In this document: positions 51,241-60,831 of the stretch, piece after piece
How positions within the stretch are numbered: the stretch's first letter is position 1
Layout: each line of letters starts with the position of its first letter
NCBI GenBank assembly: GCA_947175265.1
Contig: CAMWMD010000009.1
Coordinates: forward strand, 20,040-84,039
Length of the DNA stretch: 64,000 nucleotides
Direction of reading: 5' to 3'
Source of the DNA: an uncultured Porphyromonadaceae bacterium
Lineage (GTDB): Bacteria > Bacteroidota > Bacteroidia > Bacteroidales > Muribaculaceae
Notes under the pieces: model-generated
The model's database searches: none
What the model was told of the DNA's origin: nothing
The model's input: the letters and a program-made list of their open reading frames with translations, nothing else
Program-made: the position numbers and the translations under genes

Positions 51241-51678
51241 TTATTGATTTATAATATTATGCAGAACACGATTGAACACTGCGAGTTCTTTGTCTGAACA
51301 GAGCCTTTCCAAAGCCTCCTGCCGCTGACATGCTATATCCATTATCGTGGCTCTCATCTCTTTGGAGGAGTCTGTCAGATATACACGCAGGCACTTGTAA
51401 CTTACCGGTTCCGTCCTGACGAGTCCGCGCTTCGCCATAGCTGCAACCGTACGGCATATCGCGCTTTTGTCTTTCCCAATCAAATCCCCTATTTCACATT
51501 GCTGCATTCCGTCGGTCGAGTAAAGGGCACGGAGCACCAGATATTCAGGAGCACTGATTTTCAGGCCGGCCTGTTTCAGAGCCGCGGTCAATTGCCCGAG
51601 GAGTACCTGATATGCAGTTCCTATCAGGCAACCCATATTGGGCATTCCGTATATGTTCTTTTCGTTATTCATCGTCAT
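51241..51678 (-). CDS. MarR-family transcription regulator
   Basis: About 145 residues from the ATG giving MTMNNEKNIYGMPN (an ATG two codons later, and a GTG at 51693, are also possible). The winged helix is APEYLVLRALYSTDGMQQCEIGDLIGKDKSAICRT.. (recognition helix around KSAICRTVAAM) followed by RTEPVSYKCLRVYLT for the wing. Three Cys residues could sense oxidants. It heads the MarR–DsbA–MBL operon and probably represses it through the adjacent palindrome. Confidence 0.88.
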   Translation of the reverse strand: MTMNNEKNIYGMPNMGCLIGTAYQVLLGQLTAALKQAGLKISAPEYLVLRALYSTDGMQQCEIGDLIGKDKSAICRTVAAMAKRGLVRTEPVSYKCLRVYLTDSSKEMRATIMDIACQRQEALERLCSDKELAVFNRVLHNIINQ

Positions 51679-51697
51679 TATAACATCCGCCACTTTA

Positions 51698-51721
51698 AAA
51701 TGGTTGAGTAGTCAACCATTT
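51698..51721. promoter_or_regulatory. MarR operator palindrome
   Basis: Perfect 10-base arms AAATGGTTGA (51698–51707) and TCAACCATTT (51712–51721) with a GTAG centre, 20 bases upstream of the MarR-like start. Size and symmetry are those of MarR operators (TTGA-N4-TCAA core). Confidence 0.75.
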
Positions 51722-51764
51722 TTTTAAATTGGAATTGAAAATTGAAAATGGAGAATGGAGGGGT

Positions 51765-51796
51765 TTTGATAATTGGGAAAAATCACGCTATATTTG
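51765..51796 (+). promoter_or_regulatory. mnmD promoter
   Basis: TTTG (51765–51768), a 20-base spacer and TATATTTG (51789–51796), about 90 bases before the mnmD start. Confidence 0.5.
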
Positions 51797-51885
51797 CATT
51801 CTGATGATTTCGTCTCTGAAGACTATGATTCCGGGCTATGCTTTATCTTGAGAGATGCAATTTATGATAACGTAAAGTTAAGGAT

Positions 51886-52539
51886 ATGGAAGATGTAGAA
51901 ATAACGGCTACAGCCGATGGCTCCACCACTATTTATCGCAAGGATCTCAACGAGCATTACCATTCGGTGAAGGGTGCGTTGACGGAAAGCGAACATGTGT
52001 ATCTCAATCTCGGTTGGGAGAGGGCTGTCTCCGGTAAAGATGCCGTCAGGATATTTGAGGTTGGATTCGGCACCGGATTAAATTGTGCACTAACTGCCAA
52101 AGCCGCCCTGCGCTCGGAAAAATCAGCGGAATATTTCTCCGTTGAATTGTATCCGCTTCCGGCCGGTATCACCGAAAGACTTGAATATGCAGGCGACGAT
52201 GATTTTAAGGCTGTGAATGAGGCTCCCTGGAATGAAGAAGCCGTGATAAACCCTTTCTTCAGGTTGCATAAAATCAATGATGATCTTCTGGACATGAATA
52301 TACCGGAAAGGTTGGATTTGATGTATTTCGATGCCTTCGCCCCTGAGAAACAGCCGGAATTGTGGGAGGAGAGGGTGTTCAGAAAGATATATGAAGCGAT
52401 GAATCCCGGTGGAGTGCTTACCACTTATTGCGCGAAAGGGAGTATACGCCGCATGCTTCAGCATATCGGATTCATTACGGAGCGTCTTCCCGGGCCTCCG
52501 GGTGGGAAAAGGGAGGTGCTGCGTGCTGTCAGGCCCTGA
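51886..52539 (+). CDS. mnmD: MnmD-type tRNA methyltransferase
   Basis: SAM-dependent methyltransferase of 217 residues of the MnmC N-domain type (MnmD), which adds the last methyl group of mnm5(s2)U34 in tRNA. Visible: GSTTIYRKDLNEHYHSVKGAL near the start (SxxG-A-L), the SAM motif VGFGTGLNCALTA (about residues 63–75), MYFDAFAPEKQPELW and LTTYCAKGSIRRML, then GPPGGKREVLRA. No FAD oxidase domain is fused, as is usual for Bacteroidetes. Confidence 0.9.
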   Translation: MEDVEITATADGSTTIYRKDLNEHYHSVKGALTESEHVYLNLGWERAVSGKDAVRIFEVGFGTGLNCALTAKAALRSEKSAEYFSVELYPLPAGITERLEYAGDDDFKAVNEAPWNEEAVINPFFRLHKINDDLLDMNIPERLDLMYFDAFAPEKQPELWEERVFRKIYEAMNPGGVLTTYCAKGSIRRMLQHIGFITERLPGPPGGKREVLRAVRP

Positions 52540-52599
52540 TATCGCGTGATGTGCGAACCGTGTGCGTAAAACGGGCGTTGATATGGGAAACCAGATGTT

Positions 52600-53670
52600 A
52601 TGATACACGATATAATTTTCCTGCTTCTCGGACTTTTGCTTTTGGTGGTCGGTGCAAACTACGTCACGGACGGTGCCGTGGCTGTTGCCAGACGCTTTCA
52701 TGTCTCCAATCTGATAATAGGCCTTACGGTGGTCGCGCTCGGGAGTACGGCCCCCGATATGGTAGTCTGTATAGAGTCTGCTTTCCAGGACAGACCCGCC
52801 ATGGCGATAGGGGAGGTGATAGGGTCAAACATCTTCGACCTGTTGCTCGTAATAGGCATAATGGGACTTGCCCGTCCGTGGAAAGTCAGTGAGGTGATGC
52901 GTTATCAGGATCTCCCCATTCTTCTTATTGCCTCAGTTGCCTTATGGGTGGCGGGAGACACCGTACTGTTTGATGGGGCACATCACAACGTCGTCAACAG
53001 GTCGTCGGGTATTATGCTCATCATGGTTTTCATATTCTACATGTGGTTCATGATCCTTTCATCCCGTAAAGAGAAAAGCACTCTCGTATCCGATACTTCG
53101 GAGGCCACGGAGAACTCCGCTTTGACAGCGGGGAGTACAAAGTGCGGAATAGCCACGGCTCACAGTTGGAAGTGTGAGATTCAACGAATCAAGAAGGAGG
53201 TATCCACCCTTCAGGGTAAGCGTTGGTTCTCATGGCTGCTGATAGTGGCAGGACTCGCCGCATTGGTTGTAGGTGGCAATTGGGTTGTGGACGGAGCAAG
53301 CGGGATAGCCCTTAAAGTGGGTATGAGCCAGGGGATGGTTGCTCTTACAGTTGTGGCAATCGGCAATGCCCTCCCTGATCTTGTCACGTCGCTGACGGCC
53401 GCCCTTAAGGGTGCAAGCGGAATAGCCTTGGGTAATATCGTGGGCTCCTGCATCATCAACGCATTGCTTTCGATAGGATTGAGTGCCCTCGTGATACCAT
53501 TGAAGGCCGATACGATAGGGTTCGTAGATTTCATTACTCTTGTGGGAGGAGCGGCGTTGCTCTGGCTTTTCCCCTTGCTTACCAAGGAAAAGAGTGTGAC
53601 TCGCGCGTTCGGTGGAGTCTTTGTGCTGCTCTACATCGCGTATATGGTCTTCACGGTCATCCGGGGCTGA
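52600..53670 (+). CDS. YrbG-type calcium/sodium antiporter (CaCA family)
   Basis: Inner-membrane protein of 356 residues with two homologous five-helix halves. Repeat 1 has LGSTAPDMVVCIESA then GEVIGSNIFDLLLVIG; repeat 2 has IGNALPDLVTSLTAAL then GNIVGSCIINALLSIG. The ion-binding acidic position is an Asp in both (APDM, LPDL) where many homologues have Glu. A polar cytoplasmic loop of about 60 residues separates the halves. It follows mnmD by 60 bases on the same strand. Confidence 0.9.
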   Translation: MIHDIIFLLLGLLLLVVGANYVTDGAVAVARRFHVSNLIIGLTVVALGSTAPDMVVCIESAFQDRPAMAIGEVIGSNIFDLLLVIGIMGLARPWKVSEVMRYQDLPILLIASVALWVAGDTVLFDGAHHNVVNRSSGIMLIMVFIFYMWFMILSSRKEKSTLVSDTSEATENSALTAGSTKCGIATAHSWKCEIQRIKKEVSTLQGKRWFSWLLIVAGLAALVVGGNWVVDGASGIALKVGMSQGMVALTVVAIGNALPDLVTSLTAALKGASGIALGNIVGSCIINALLSIGLSALVIPLKADTIGFVDFITLVGGAALLWLFPLLTKEKSVTRAFGGVFVLLYIAYMVFTVIRG

Positions 53671-53678
53671 GGCGGCAA

Positions 53679-54170
53679 TCACCGCATCACCTTAAGGTCT
53701 TGTATGTAGGTGAATACCTTGGAGTGGCCGAACGTATTCATGAAATATTTGAATCCGTTGTCGGTTAGTGCTATAAGCCCATAGACATCGTATGCCTTGC
53801 CCAAGTCCTCGTCATAGTCGTCATTGATTGGTCCATACAGCATCATGCTTTTGATCTTGCTTGCGTCGAGATGATGCAGAGGGTCGTATATCCTTACTCC
53901 CGGCATCACTTTCTTCAGTTCCGCAACTGAACTGTATCCTCCGACCAATGGATATGTGTCGGCTACCGTGCCGTCATCCCATAATTCCATCACCCTCTCA
54001 TCCTTAATCTTATAATAACCCGGAGAGTTGGTCTTTGCCAGCAGCAATTCCTTATTGGAGGAGGGGGCGGCTTTTGGCTTGGAGCCGTGGTTTTGGGCGG
54101 CAAGCCAGTTGAATAGCGAGATTGCAATTATCAAGAGAACTGTTGTCAATACTAACCATTTAGTCTTCAT
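53679..54170 (-). CDS. hypothetical signal-anchored protein
   Basis: Protein of 163 residues with an N-terminal membrane anchor or signal (WLVLTTVLLIIAISLFNWLA) and a periplasmic part. The repeated LYG/YD-rich segments MLYGPINDDYDED and YDVYGLIALTDNGFKYF suggest a small alpha/beta domain. There is no known motif. It is 37 bases downstream of the WYL regulator gene on the same strand and convergent with the antiporter gene (8 bases). Confidence 0.6.
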   Translation of the reverse strand: MKTKWLVLTTVLLIIAISLFNWLAAQNHGSKPKAAPSSNKELLLAKTNSPGYYKIKDERVMELWDDGTVADTYPLVGGYSSVAELKKVMPGVRIYDPLHHLDASKIKSMMLYGPINDDYDEDLGKAYDVYGLIALTDNGFKYFMNTFGHSKVFTYIQDLKVMR

Positions 54171-54207
54171 ATCAGTGGAATGCGTTAAGTTGTTGGGATA
54201 TGTTGTT

Positions 54208-55128
54208 TCAAGAATTTCGTCTCAGGGCATCGGAAAGTGTCTGGCGTATGCGTTCACGTAGATGCAGAGGGGAGATTACCTCAAGAGAACGTGCCCTCGA
54301 CAACAGTGCCATCACGAAATCATTTGTGATTTTCAGATTCAATTTTACGGTCACCCCCTCATCATCGTCGGTCAATATCTTCTGTGAGGGATGCAGGGGC
54401 TTTGCCTTTATGAAACTCCCGTCAAGAGCGTCATAGTGGAGTGTAATTTCCTCGACCGGCATAGCGGGGTCAGCCCAGATACCGAAACTGTCTTCAAAGA
54501 GTCGCTCGAGATCCAACGATTCATCAAATCGAAAATCCTCATCCGTAATAGTCAGATTCTTTATGCGGTCAAGACCGAGAATGAGGAGACGGTCGTTTTC
54601 ATATCCGGCCACATACCATAATCCCTGATCCTCCTTAAGGAAATGCGGTGATAGGATATGGTGTCTCTCCCGGCCTCCGCAACGGTAGTTGACATAGTCG
54701 AATTCTATCTTGCATTTATCTTTTATGGCCTTCAGAATCTCCATGAGGTAATGCGAGCCCTTGTTGCGGCTACGTTCCGGTTTGATATAGCGGTTGATGT
54801 CGGAGTCCGGGTGTATCGCCGTCAGAAGGTCAAAATCGGTGAACAGGCGTTCATAACTTACCAGCCAATCCTTATCGCATCCTGCGATGCTGTAGGATGA
54901 TTTACCGGCCCTGACTATCTCAATCCTGAAGGTTTCGTAGATACTGTTGATATCTCTTTGCAGTAATCGCATCTGTGATCTCCGTTTCTCAGGATATGAA
55001 TAATCGTGGATTAGTTTTTTGCTTTCAAGATATGACAACAGGTCATCGGCCGGGACGGGGATTCCGGCCTGGTTGAGTTTCTGGACTATGAGCAATTGCC
55101 TTATGATGACTCCCGATTCTGTGGACAT
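54208..55128 (-). CDS. WYL-domain transcription regulator
   Basis: Regulator of 306 residues. The N-terminal winged helix is VIIRQLLIVQKLNQAGIPVPADDLLSYL-like (seen as RQLLIVQKLNQ, then DDLLSYLE), followed by RDINSIYETF. The WYL domain around residues 145–215 has KCKIEFDYVNY, HILSPHFLKEDQGLWYVAGY and RLLILGLDRI. A C-terminal WCX-type extension ends in LHLRERIRQTLSDAL. WYL proteins sense nucleotides or single-stranded DNA and often control defence or DNA repair genes; the target here is unknown. Confidence 0.88.
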   Translation of the reverse strand: MSTESGVIIRQLLIVQKLNQAGIPVPADDLLSYLESKKLIHDYSYPEKRRSQMRLLQRDINSIYETFRIEIVRAGKSSYSIAGCDKDWLVSYERLFTDFDLLTAIHPDSDINRYIKPERSRNKGSHYLMEILKAIKDKCKIEFDYVNYRCGGRERHHILSPHFLKEDQGLWYVAGYENDRLLILGLDRIKNLTITDEDFRFDESLDLERLFEDSFGIWADPAMPVEEITLHYDALDGSFIKAKPLHPSQKILTDDDEGVTVKLNLKITNDFVMALLSRARSLEVISPLHLRERIRQTLSDALRRNS

Positions 55129-55388
55129 GGCTTGGCGATTTTATATTATGTTTCCGGCTGCAAAATTATATCAGAAAGGCGACCTATCTTGTCGTCCACA
55201 AGATTATTTGAGGGGGTAAAGCAAAAAAATCTTCATGAATGAACTGTATGGAAAATGATAATCACAAATTTTATGACTAATTTTGCAATGGCGGCAGAGG
55301 GCGACGGATTGCCGTGAATGCCGTAGAGATGGGAGTGGGTCGGGGTATTTGTGAGAAATCTTTTATGCTGATATAAACCTATATTCAG

Positions 55389-56282
55389 ATGGAGAGAAAA
55401 ATTGGAGGTCATCTGGCAATGTTGGGTGCCAACGTGATGTGGGGCCTGATGTCGCCGGTGGCGAAGATGGTGTTTGCGGCAGGGACGGTGCTTCCTGCCG
55501 TTATGGTAGATTTCCGGGTGGCCGGGGCGGCGTTGCTGTTTTGGATAGCCTCGGTGTTTCTCCCGGAGGAGAAGGTTCCCGTCGGAGATTTGCTGCGTCT
55601 TTTCGGAGCCGGAATGTTGGGCATATTGCTTAATCAGGGATGCTTCATATTCGGAGTGAGCCTCACGTCGCCCGGGGAGGCCTCCCTTGTCACCACCACC
55701 ATGCCGATGTGGGTTATGCTTCTGGCATGGCTCATCCTCAGGGAGCCAATTACCTTGAAAAAAGCCGGAGGCATTGTGGTCGGGGCAGCCGGCGCAATTA
55801 TTCTGATACTTGGAAGCGGTGTGAGGGTAGCGGGAGAAAACCCTCCGTTGGGAGATTTCATTGTGCTTTGCGCGCAATTGAGTTATGCCCTCTATCTTAC
55901 CCTTTACCGTAATTTCATACGGAAATACAGTCTGGTGACGCTGATGAAATGGATGTTCCTGTCGGCTTCCGTAGTGGGTTTGCCGGCGACGTTCACTTGG
56001 CTGCGCGACACATCCTGGAGTTCTATCACCGGATTGGAATGGAGCGGCGTCGCATACGTTGTCGTGTGTGGTACTTTTCTGGCATATATCTGCATAATGA
56101 TCGGCCAGAAGAGACTTCGTCCGACGGTAGTAGGTATGTATAATTACGTGCAGCCGATAGTAGCCACCATAACAGGAATCATTCTCGGACTTGATACCTT
56201 CACACCGATGAAGGCATTGGCCATAGTCCTCATATTCTCGGGTGTCTGGCTCGTCACTATAAGCAAAGCAAGAGTATCGTAG
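55389..56282 (+). CDS. EamA/DMT-family transporter
   Basis: Ten-helix drug/metabolite transporter of 297 residues with two EamA repeats. The first opens with GHLAMLGANVMWGLMSPVAKM and the second with FIVLCAQLSYALYLTLYR. Conserved glycines and the loop ending PLGDFIV/RKYSLVTLMKW are typical. The substrate is unknown. A plus-strand -7-like TAATTTTG lies at 55278–55285; the 260-base upstream gap otherwise shows nothing. Confidence 0.88.
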   Translation: MERKIGGHLAMLGANVMWGLMSPVAKMVFAAGTVLPAVMVDFRVAGAALLFWIASVFLPEEKVPVGDLLRLFGAGMLGILLNQGCFIFGVSLTSPGEASLVTTTMPMWVMLLAWLILREPITLKKAGGIVVGAAGAIILILGSGVRVAGENPPLGDFIVLCAQLSYALYLTLYRNFIRKYSLVTLMKWMFLSASVVGLPATFTWLRDTSWSSITGLEWSGVAYVVVCGTFLAYICIMIGQKRLRPTVVGMYNYVQPIVATITGIILGLDTFTPMKALAIVLIFSGVWLVTISKARVS

Positions 56283-56360
56283 CCCCGGGGAAATTCTCTT
56301 CCTTCTCAGCGGGATGTCGCTTTTTTCAAACCGATGGTGGGGTTGGGGCGTTGCTAAGGT

Positions 56361-58310
56361 ATGGATAAAGATGTAGATAAGAAGGAAGAGAGGACCACAC
56401 AGGGTAACGGTTATCTTGGTGCGTTGACCCGGGAAGGGGTCGTAGCCTTTCTCGCCGGTAAATGGGTGGAAGGGATAGGAGAGGTGTATGCAAACCGTCT
56501 TGTGGACAGATTCGGCACGGATGCGATACGTGTGCTGACTGAGGAGCCGGCGAAGGCGATGGATGTGGAGGGACTCGGAAAGACAAGAGTGGAGGTTGCC
56601 TCTGAGAGTCTGAAGGCACTTCCTTATCCGGCCAATCTCCTCGCATTCCTATTCTCATGCGGACTCAATGACACTGAAATCGGAAAGATATTCGGAAAAT
56701 ACAGGAAGCGCACGGAAGAGGTCGTGACTTCTGATCCTTACGGCATGGTGGAGGATGTATGGCGGTTTTCGTTCTTTTCAGCCGATAAGGTAGGGAAAAG
56801 GTTAGGGATAGCGGAAGATGATCCCCGCCGGCTCCGTGGCGCCTTGCTCACGGCAGTCAAGAGATATGCGGAGAACGGACATCTGTTTGCCACTCCCGAA
56901 GAGGCCGTCAATCTTGCCTCCACCTTCACAAAATGCGAGAATGATAAGGTAAGGAATGAGATACCGTACCTCGTGGAAGAGGGAAGACTTATCGAAAGCC
57001 GGGGGGGCCTGTATCTCCCCGTGTATTACAACGCCGAGAAGGAGGGAGCCGGGAAACTCACAGAACTTGCCGCGACTCCGGTCCAACCGTTGCCTACAGA
57101 AAATCTGCCGGAAGTGAGCGAGGAGGGTCATCATTACAGCGCGGAACAGAAAGAGGCTCTTGGGATGATATTGAGTTCGCCCGTGTCGGTACTTACCGGC
57201 GGCCCCGGATCGGGAAAGACAACCGTGCTGAAAGGTGTGCTTGAAGTGATGGAGAAAGCAGGGAAGAAAGTGCTTGTGGCAGCCCCTACCGGAAGGGCGG
57301 CAAAAAGGGCGGCAAATCTCACCGGTGCAGATGCCACGACAATACACAGGCTCCTTGGCTACCGTCAGGGGGAGGGTTATTATAATAAGCGGATTGATAC
57401 AGATATGCTTGTCATTGACGAAGGGTCAATGATGGAGCAGGTGTTGTTTGATCATCTGCTGCAGGCCCTGTCGCCCGGAACGCGGGTCGTACTTGTAGGA
57501 GATGTCGACCAACTTCCGGCAATAGGAGCAGGAGATGTCTTGAGAGATATGATAGAGTCGGGAACTATACCTGTTGCCCGTCTGTCGGAAAATTTCCGTC
57601 AGGGTGAGGGGAGTCTCATAGCAGCCGGAGCGAGGTCCATCAATTCGGGAGAAATTCCCGAGTCAGACCCGGAGAGGGATTTCATGATAGTTGAGGAGAA
57701 CAGCGTAAAAGGTATACATGACCGTATCCTGAGGCTGATGACCGATGAACTCCCTTCAAAGTATGGAATAAACCCGTGGGAGATTCAGGTCGTAACTCCG
57801 CAGCAGATAGGCCCTCTGGGAGCCCGTCAACTCAATATTGATATCCAGGCACGTATTAATCCTGAAGGGCCGGCATTGCGCCGGGGTGCCACCGTGATGC
57901 GGCTGGGCGACCCTGTAATGCAGACGGCCAACTCACGCGAGCGCCGGGTGTATAATGGAGAGATTGGAAGAATTACCGATGTTGATACCGACAGACAGAT
58001 ATTAAAAGTGGAATATTCCGACGGGAGATTGTCGGAATATTCCGGAAGTGAACTCAGCGAACTTGTGCTTGCATACGCCACCACGGTCCACAAACTGCAA
58101 GGCTCTGAGGTAAAATATATGATATTTCCGATAACCATGGCGCATAAACCGATGCTTTACCGCAACCTGCTCTACACCGGAGTCAGCCGTGCCACAGAAT
58201 TATGCGTATTGGTAGGGGAAGGGGAGGCCTTACGCTACGCTGTAGGCAATTCTCCCGACTCCACCCGCAATTCCAATTTCAAATATCGCCTACGGGAGGG
58301 TCAATCCTGA
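56361..58310 (+). CDS. RecD2-like ATP-dependent DNA helicase
   Basis: SF1 helicase of 649 residues. The N-terminal third has helix-hairpin-helix-like units (VEGIGEVYANRLVDRFG, DVEGLGKTRVEVASESL). The motor has Walker A GGPGSGKTTVL (about residues 279–289), APTGRAAKRAA, Walker B MLVIDEGSMME, the GDVDQLPAIGAGDVL motif and the C-terminal UvrD-like TTVHKLQGSEVKYMIFP. It is somewhat shorter than Deinococcus/Bacillus RecD2. It unwinds DNA 5' to 3' and acts in repair. Its 3' end overlaps the convergent acyl-CoA synthetase gene by 10 bases. Confidence 0.92.
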   Translation: MDKDVDKKEERTTQGNGYLGALTREGVVAFLAGKWVEGIGEVYANRLVDRFGTDAIRVLTEEPAKAMDVEGLGKTRVEVASESLKALPYPANLLAFLFSCGLNDTEIGKIFGKYRKRTEEVVTSDPYGMVEDVWRFSFFSADKVGKRLGIAEDDPRRLRGALLTAVKRYAENGHLFATPEEAVNLASTFTKCENDKVRNEIPYLVEEGRLIESRGGLYLPVYYNAEKEGAGKLTELAATPVQPLPTENLPEVSEEGHHYSAEQKEALGMILSSPVSVLTGGPGSGKTTVLKGVLEVMEKAGKKVLVAAPTGRAAKRAANLTGADATTIHRLLGYRQGEGYYNKRIDTDMLVIDEGSMMEQVLFDHLLQALSPGTRVVLVGDVDQLPAIGAGDVLRDMIESGTIPVARLSENFRQGEGSLIAAGARSINSGEIPESDPERDFMIVEENSVKGIHDRILRLMTDELPSKYGINPWEIQVVTPQQIGPLGARQLNIDIQARINPEGPALRRGATVMRLGDPVMQTANSRERRVYNGEIGRITDVDTDRQILKVEYSDGRLSEYSGSELSELVLAYATTVHKLQGSEVKYMIFPITMAHKPMLYRNLLYTGVSRATELCVLVGEGEALRYAVGNSPDSTRNSNFKYRLREGQS

Positions 58311-59965
58311 TTGCCGTCGCGTATCTCCACCCTCCTGATCTTTCCGCTGATGGTCTTGGGGAGTTCCTTCACAAACTCCACGATGCGGGGATACTTGTAG
58401 GGGGCGGTCACACGCTTTACGTGGCTCTGTATCTCCTTTATCAGATTCTCACGGTCGGTCTCGGCACGCTGCTCGAAATCCTTAGCCAATACGATTGTGG
58501 CTTTCACCACTTGGCCGCGTATCTCATCGGGCACTCCTGTTATGGCGCACTCCACAACGGCGGGATGGGTCATCAGCGCGCTCTCCACCTCGAAAGGCCC
58601 GATGCGGTAGCCCGAAGATTTGATTACGTCGTCAGTGCGTCCCACGAACCAATAATAACCGTCCTCATCCCTCCAGGCAACGTCGCCCGTATGGTATATC
58701 CCGTTGTCGTATGCCTCTTTCGTTAAGGCTGGATCGTGGAGATACTCCTTGAAGAGGCCAAGGGGCTTTCTGCCATGCACCCTCACGATAATTTCGCCAT
58801 GCTCCCCGTCTTCCGCGCTTCGACCGTCGGGAGTGATGAGGTCGATGTCATATTCGGGTCCCTTCTTACCCATGGAGCCCGGTTTGGGTTCAAGCCAGGG
58901 ATACGTGGCGATTGTCAGGGTTGTCTCCGTCTGTCCGAACCCTTCCATTAGTTTTATGCCCGTCAGGGCAAGCCATTCCTCATACACACTCGGATTAAGG
59001 GCCTCCCCCGCGATGGTGCAATATTTCAAAGTCGACAGATCAAACTTCGACAGATCCTCGCGGATAAGGAAGCGGAAGATGGTAGGAGGTGCGCAGAAAG
59101 ATGTTATGCCATGATCATGAATCTTGTGCAACACGTCAACCGGCTCGAATTTCTCGAAATCATATACGAAGACATTCGCCCCGGCAATCCATTGCCCGTA
59201 AAGTTTCCCCCATACGGCCTTCCCCCATCCGGTATCGGCGAGAGTAAGGTGAAGGCTATCCCCATTTATGTTGTGCCAATATGATGCGGTGATGATATGT
59301 CCGAGAGGATATGTGAAGTCATGCGCCACCATCTTAGGCTGCCCCGTGGTTCCGGAGGTGAAATAGAGCAGCGACACGTCATCATTGGTATTGGGTGCCT
59401 CGGGACGCACAAACGGCGCCGCCGCCTCGATACCCTTATTGAAATCATACCACCCCTCGGGCACTATCGGCCCTGTGGAGATGAGAGCCTTCACTGACGG
59501 GCATTCAGGCAACGCCTTCTCGATATGGTCGGTCACAACCTTGTCGCCGACGCTTACGATAGCCTTTATACCTGCCATCTGGCAGCGGTATTTGACGTCT
59601 TTCTCCGTGAGGAGGTGGGTGGCGGGTATGACCACGGCCCCGAGTTTGTGGAGGGCGATTATCGAGAACCAGAATTGATAGTGGCGTTTCAGTATCAGCA
59701 TCACCATATCCCCCTTCCCGATACCCAATTCCTGGAAGAAGGATGCCGTCTTGTCGCTCTCCCGCTTTATGTCGGCAAATGTGAACTGTATCTTCTCCCC
59801 CTTGTCATTGGTCCAGAGCAGAGCGGGGCGGTCGGGTTCCTTCTCAGCCCATGCATCGACCACGTCATATCCGAAATTGAAATTTTCCGGGACATTCACA
59901 TGGAAATTCTCCATGAAATCCTCGTATGATTCAAATTTGGTCTTGTCAAGAAATCTCTCAAGCAT
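58301..59965 (-). CDS. medium-chain-type acyl-CoA synthetase
   Basis: AMP-forming ligase of 554 residues in the ACS/ACSM group. Signature motifs are LLYFTSGTTGQPKMVAHD (P-loop, about residue 195), EGFGQTETTL, YHTGDVAWRDEDGYYWFVGR and the C-terminal GRTDDVIKSSGYRIGPFEVE with PKTISGKIRRVEIR holding the catalytic Lys. It activates a carboxylic acid to its CoA thioester; the chain length is not certain. It follows the XRE-cupin gene by 4 bases, which suggests specific control of this enzyme. Confidence 0.92.
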   Translation of the reverse strand: MLERFLDKTKFESYEDFMENFHVNVPENFNFGYDVVDAWAEKEPDRPALLWTNDKGEKIQFTFADIKRESDKTASFFQELGIGKGDMVMLILKRHYQFWFSIIALHKLGAVVIPATHLLTEKDVKYRCQMAGIKAIVSVGDKVVTDHIEKALPECPSVKALISTGPIVPEGWYDFNKGIEAAAPFVRPEAPNTNDDVSLLYFTSGTTGQPKMVAHDFTYPLGHIITASYWHNINGDSLHLTLADTGWGKAVWGKLYGQWIAGANVFVYDFEKFEPVDVLHKIHDHGITSFCAPPTIFRFLIREDLSKFDLSTLKYCTIAGEALNPSVYEEWLALTGIKLMEGFGQTETTLTIATYPWLEPKPGSMGKKGPEYDIDLITPDGRSAEDGEHGEIIVRVHGRKPLGLFKEYLHDPALTKEAYDNGIYHTGDVAWRDEDGYYWFVGRTDDVIKSSGYRIGPFEVESALMTHPAVVECAITGVPDEIRGQVVKATIVLAKDFEQRAETDRENLIKEIQSHVKRVTAPYKYPRIVEFVKELPKTISGKIRRVEIRDGNQD

Positions 59966-59969
59966 AGCA

Positions 59970-60518
59970 TTATGATATTATGGCCAACAATTTCACACGT
60001 TTCCCTTCAAGAGCACGGAGGCCATGAGGTCTTTTGGCATCAAACATTATGGAGTCGCCGGGATTGAGCACGTTGGTCTTTCCGGCTACACTTATCTCCA
60101 GTTTCCCCTCTACGACAAAATTAAATTCCTGGCCCTCGTGGGTATTCAGGGTGAGGGGTTTGTCGTCCGACGGTTCCACAGTCACCATGAAAGGAGCCAT
60201 TATGCGGTGCTGGAAACCGGCTGCAAGATCCTGATAACTGTATGCTCCCGTGCGCTCTACCTTGACGCCATGCCCTGCACGGGTGATGTAGTAGGCCTGC
60301 ATCTTAGGCTCGTCGCCAAACATCAGGGCCGCCATCTCCACACCGTAGACGGCTGAGAGCTTATGGATGAAACTTACGGGAATATCGGTAGAGGCAGACT
60401 CATAGTCCGCGAGAGTCTCAGGGGCTATGCCGCATTGTGAGGCCATCTCCTCCTGAGAGAGATCGAGGGCATCCCGAAGCTCCCTTATACGTTCTGCTAT
60501 ATGCTGTATAATCTCCAT
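59970..60518 (-). CDS. XRE-family regulator with cupin domain
   Basis: About 182 residues from the ATG giving MEIIQHIAERI (a TTG 27 bases upstream would overlap the -7 box and is unlikely). The HTH is LRDALDLSQEEMASQCGIAPETLADYE. The C-terminal cupin has HEGQEFNFVVEGKLEISV and LNPGDSIMFDAKRPHGLRA, metal-type barrel strands. Such HTH–cupin proteins are local regulators sensing small molecules. It is co-transcribed with the acyl-CoA synthetase gene, a gene pair widespread in Bacteroidales. Confidence 0.92.
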   Translation of the reverse strand: MEIIQHIAERIRELRDALDLSQEEMASQCGIAPETLADYESASTDIPVSFIHKLSAVYGVEMAALMFGDEPKMQAYYITRAGHGVKVERTGAYSYQDLAAGFQHRIMAPFMVTVEPSDDKPLTLNTHEGQEFNFVVEGKLEISVAGKTNVLNPGDSIMFDAKRPHGLRALEGKRVKLLAIIS

Positions 60519-60542
60519 ATCATTGTTTGTGAAGTGATTTTG

Positions 60543-60575
60543 CAAAGATAATCAACTTTTTCGTTATTTCCCAAA
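60543..60575 (-). promoter_or_regulatory. promoter of the XRE-cupin/acyl-CoA synthetase operon
   Basis: On the minus strand TTTG (60575–60572), a 21-base spacer and TATCTTTG (60550–60543), 24 bases upstream of the ATG. The remaining bases up to the msrAB start (60576–60831) show no gene. Confidence 0.6.
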
Positions 60576-60831
60576 GCAAACAGCGCGTTTATCCCTTATT
60601 TTCCCTCACCTCGGGGGAATTAGAGGATTGCCGGAAGCACACGCACTATGGGGCCGGCAAGGAAAGCGGTGAGCACGCCGTTGAGGATACCTCCCGGATA
60701 TTCGGGAATGCAAAATTAAGTAAATTTATGAATAATGCGGTTGTGAGAGAGCCACACTTTTGCTATATTCGCAAAAAATGTCATGGCTTCATTACTCAGG
60801 ATGAAGAAATACCATAAAAAATTCCGCAGAA

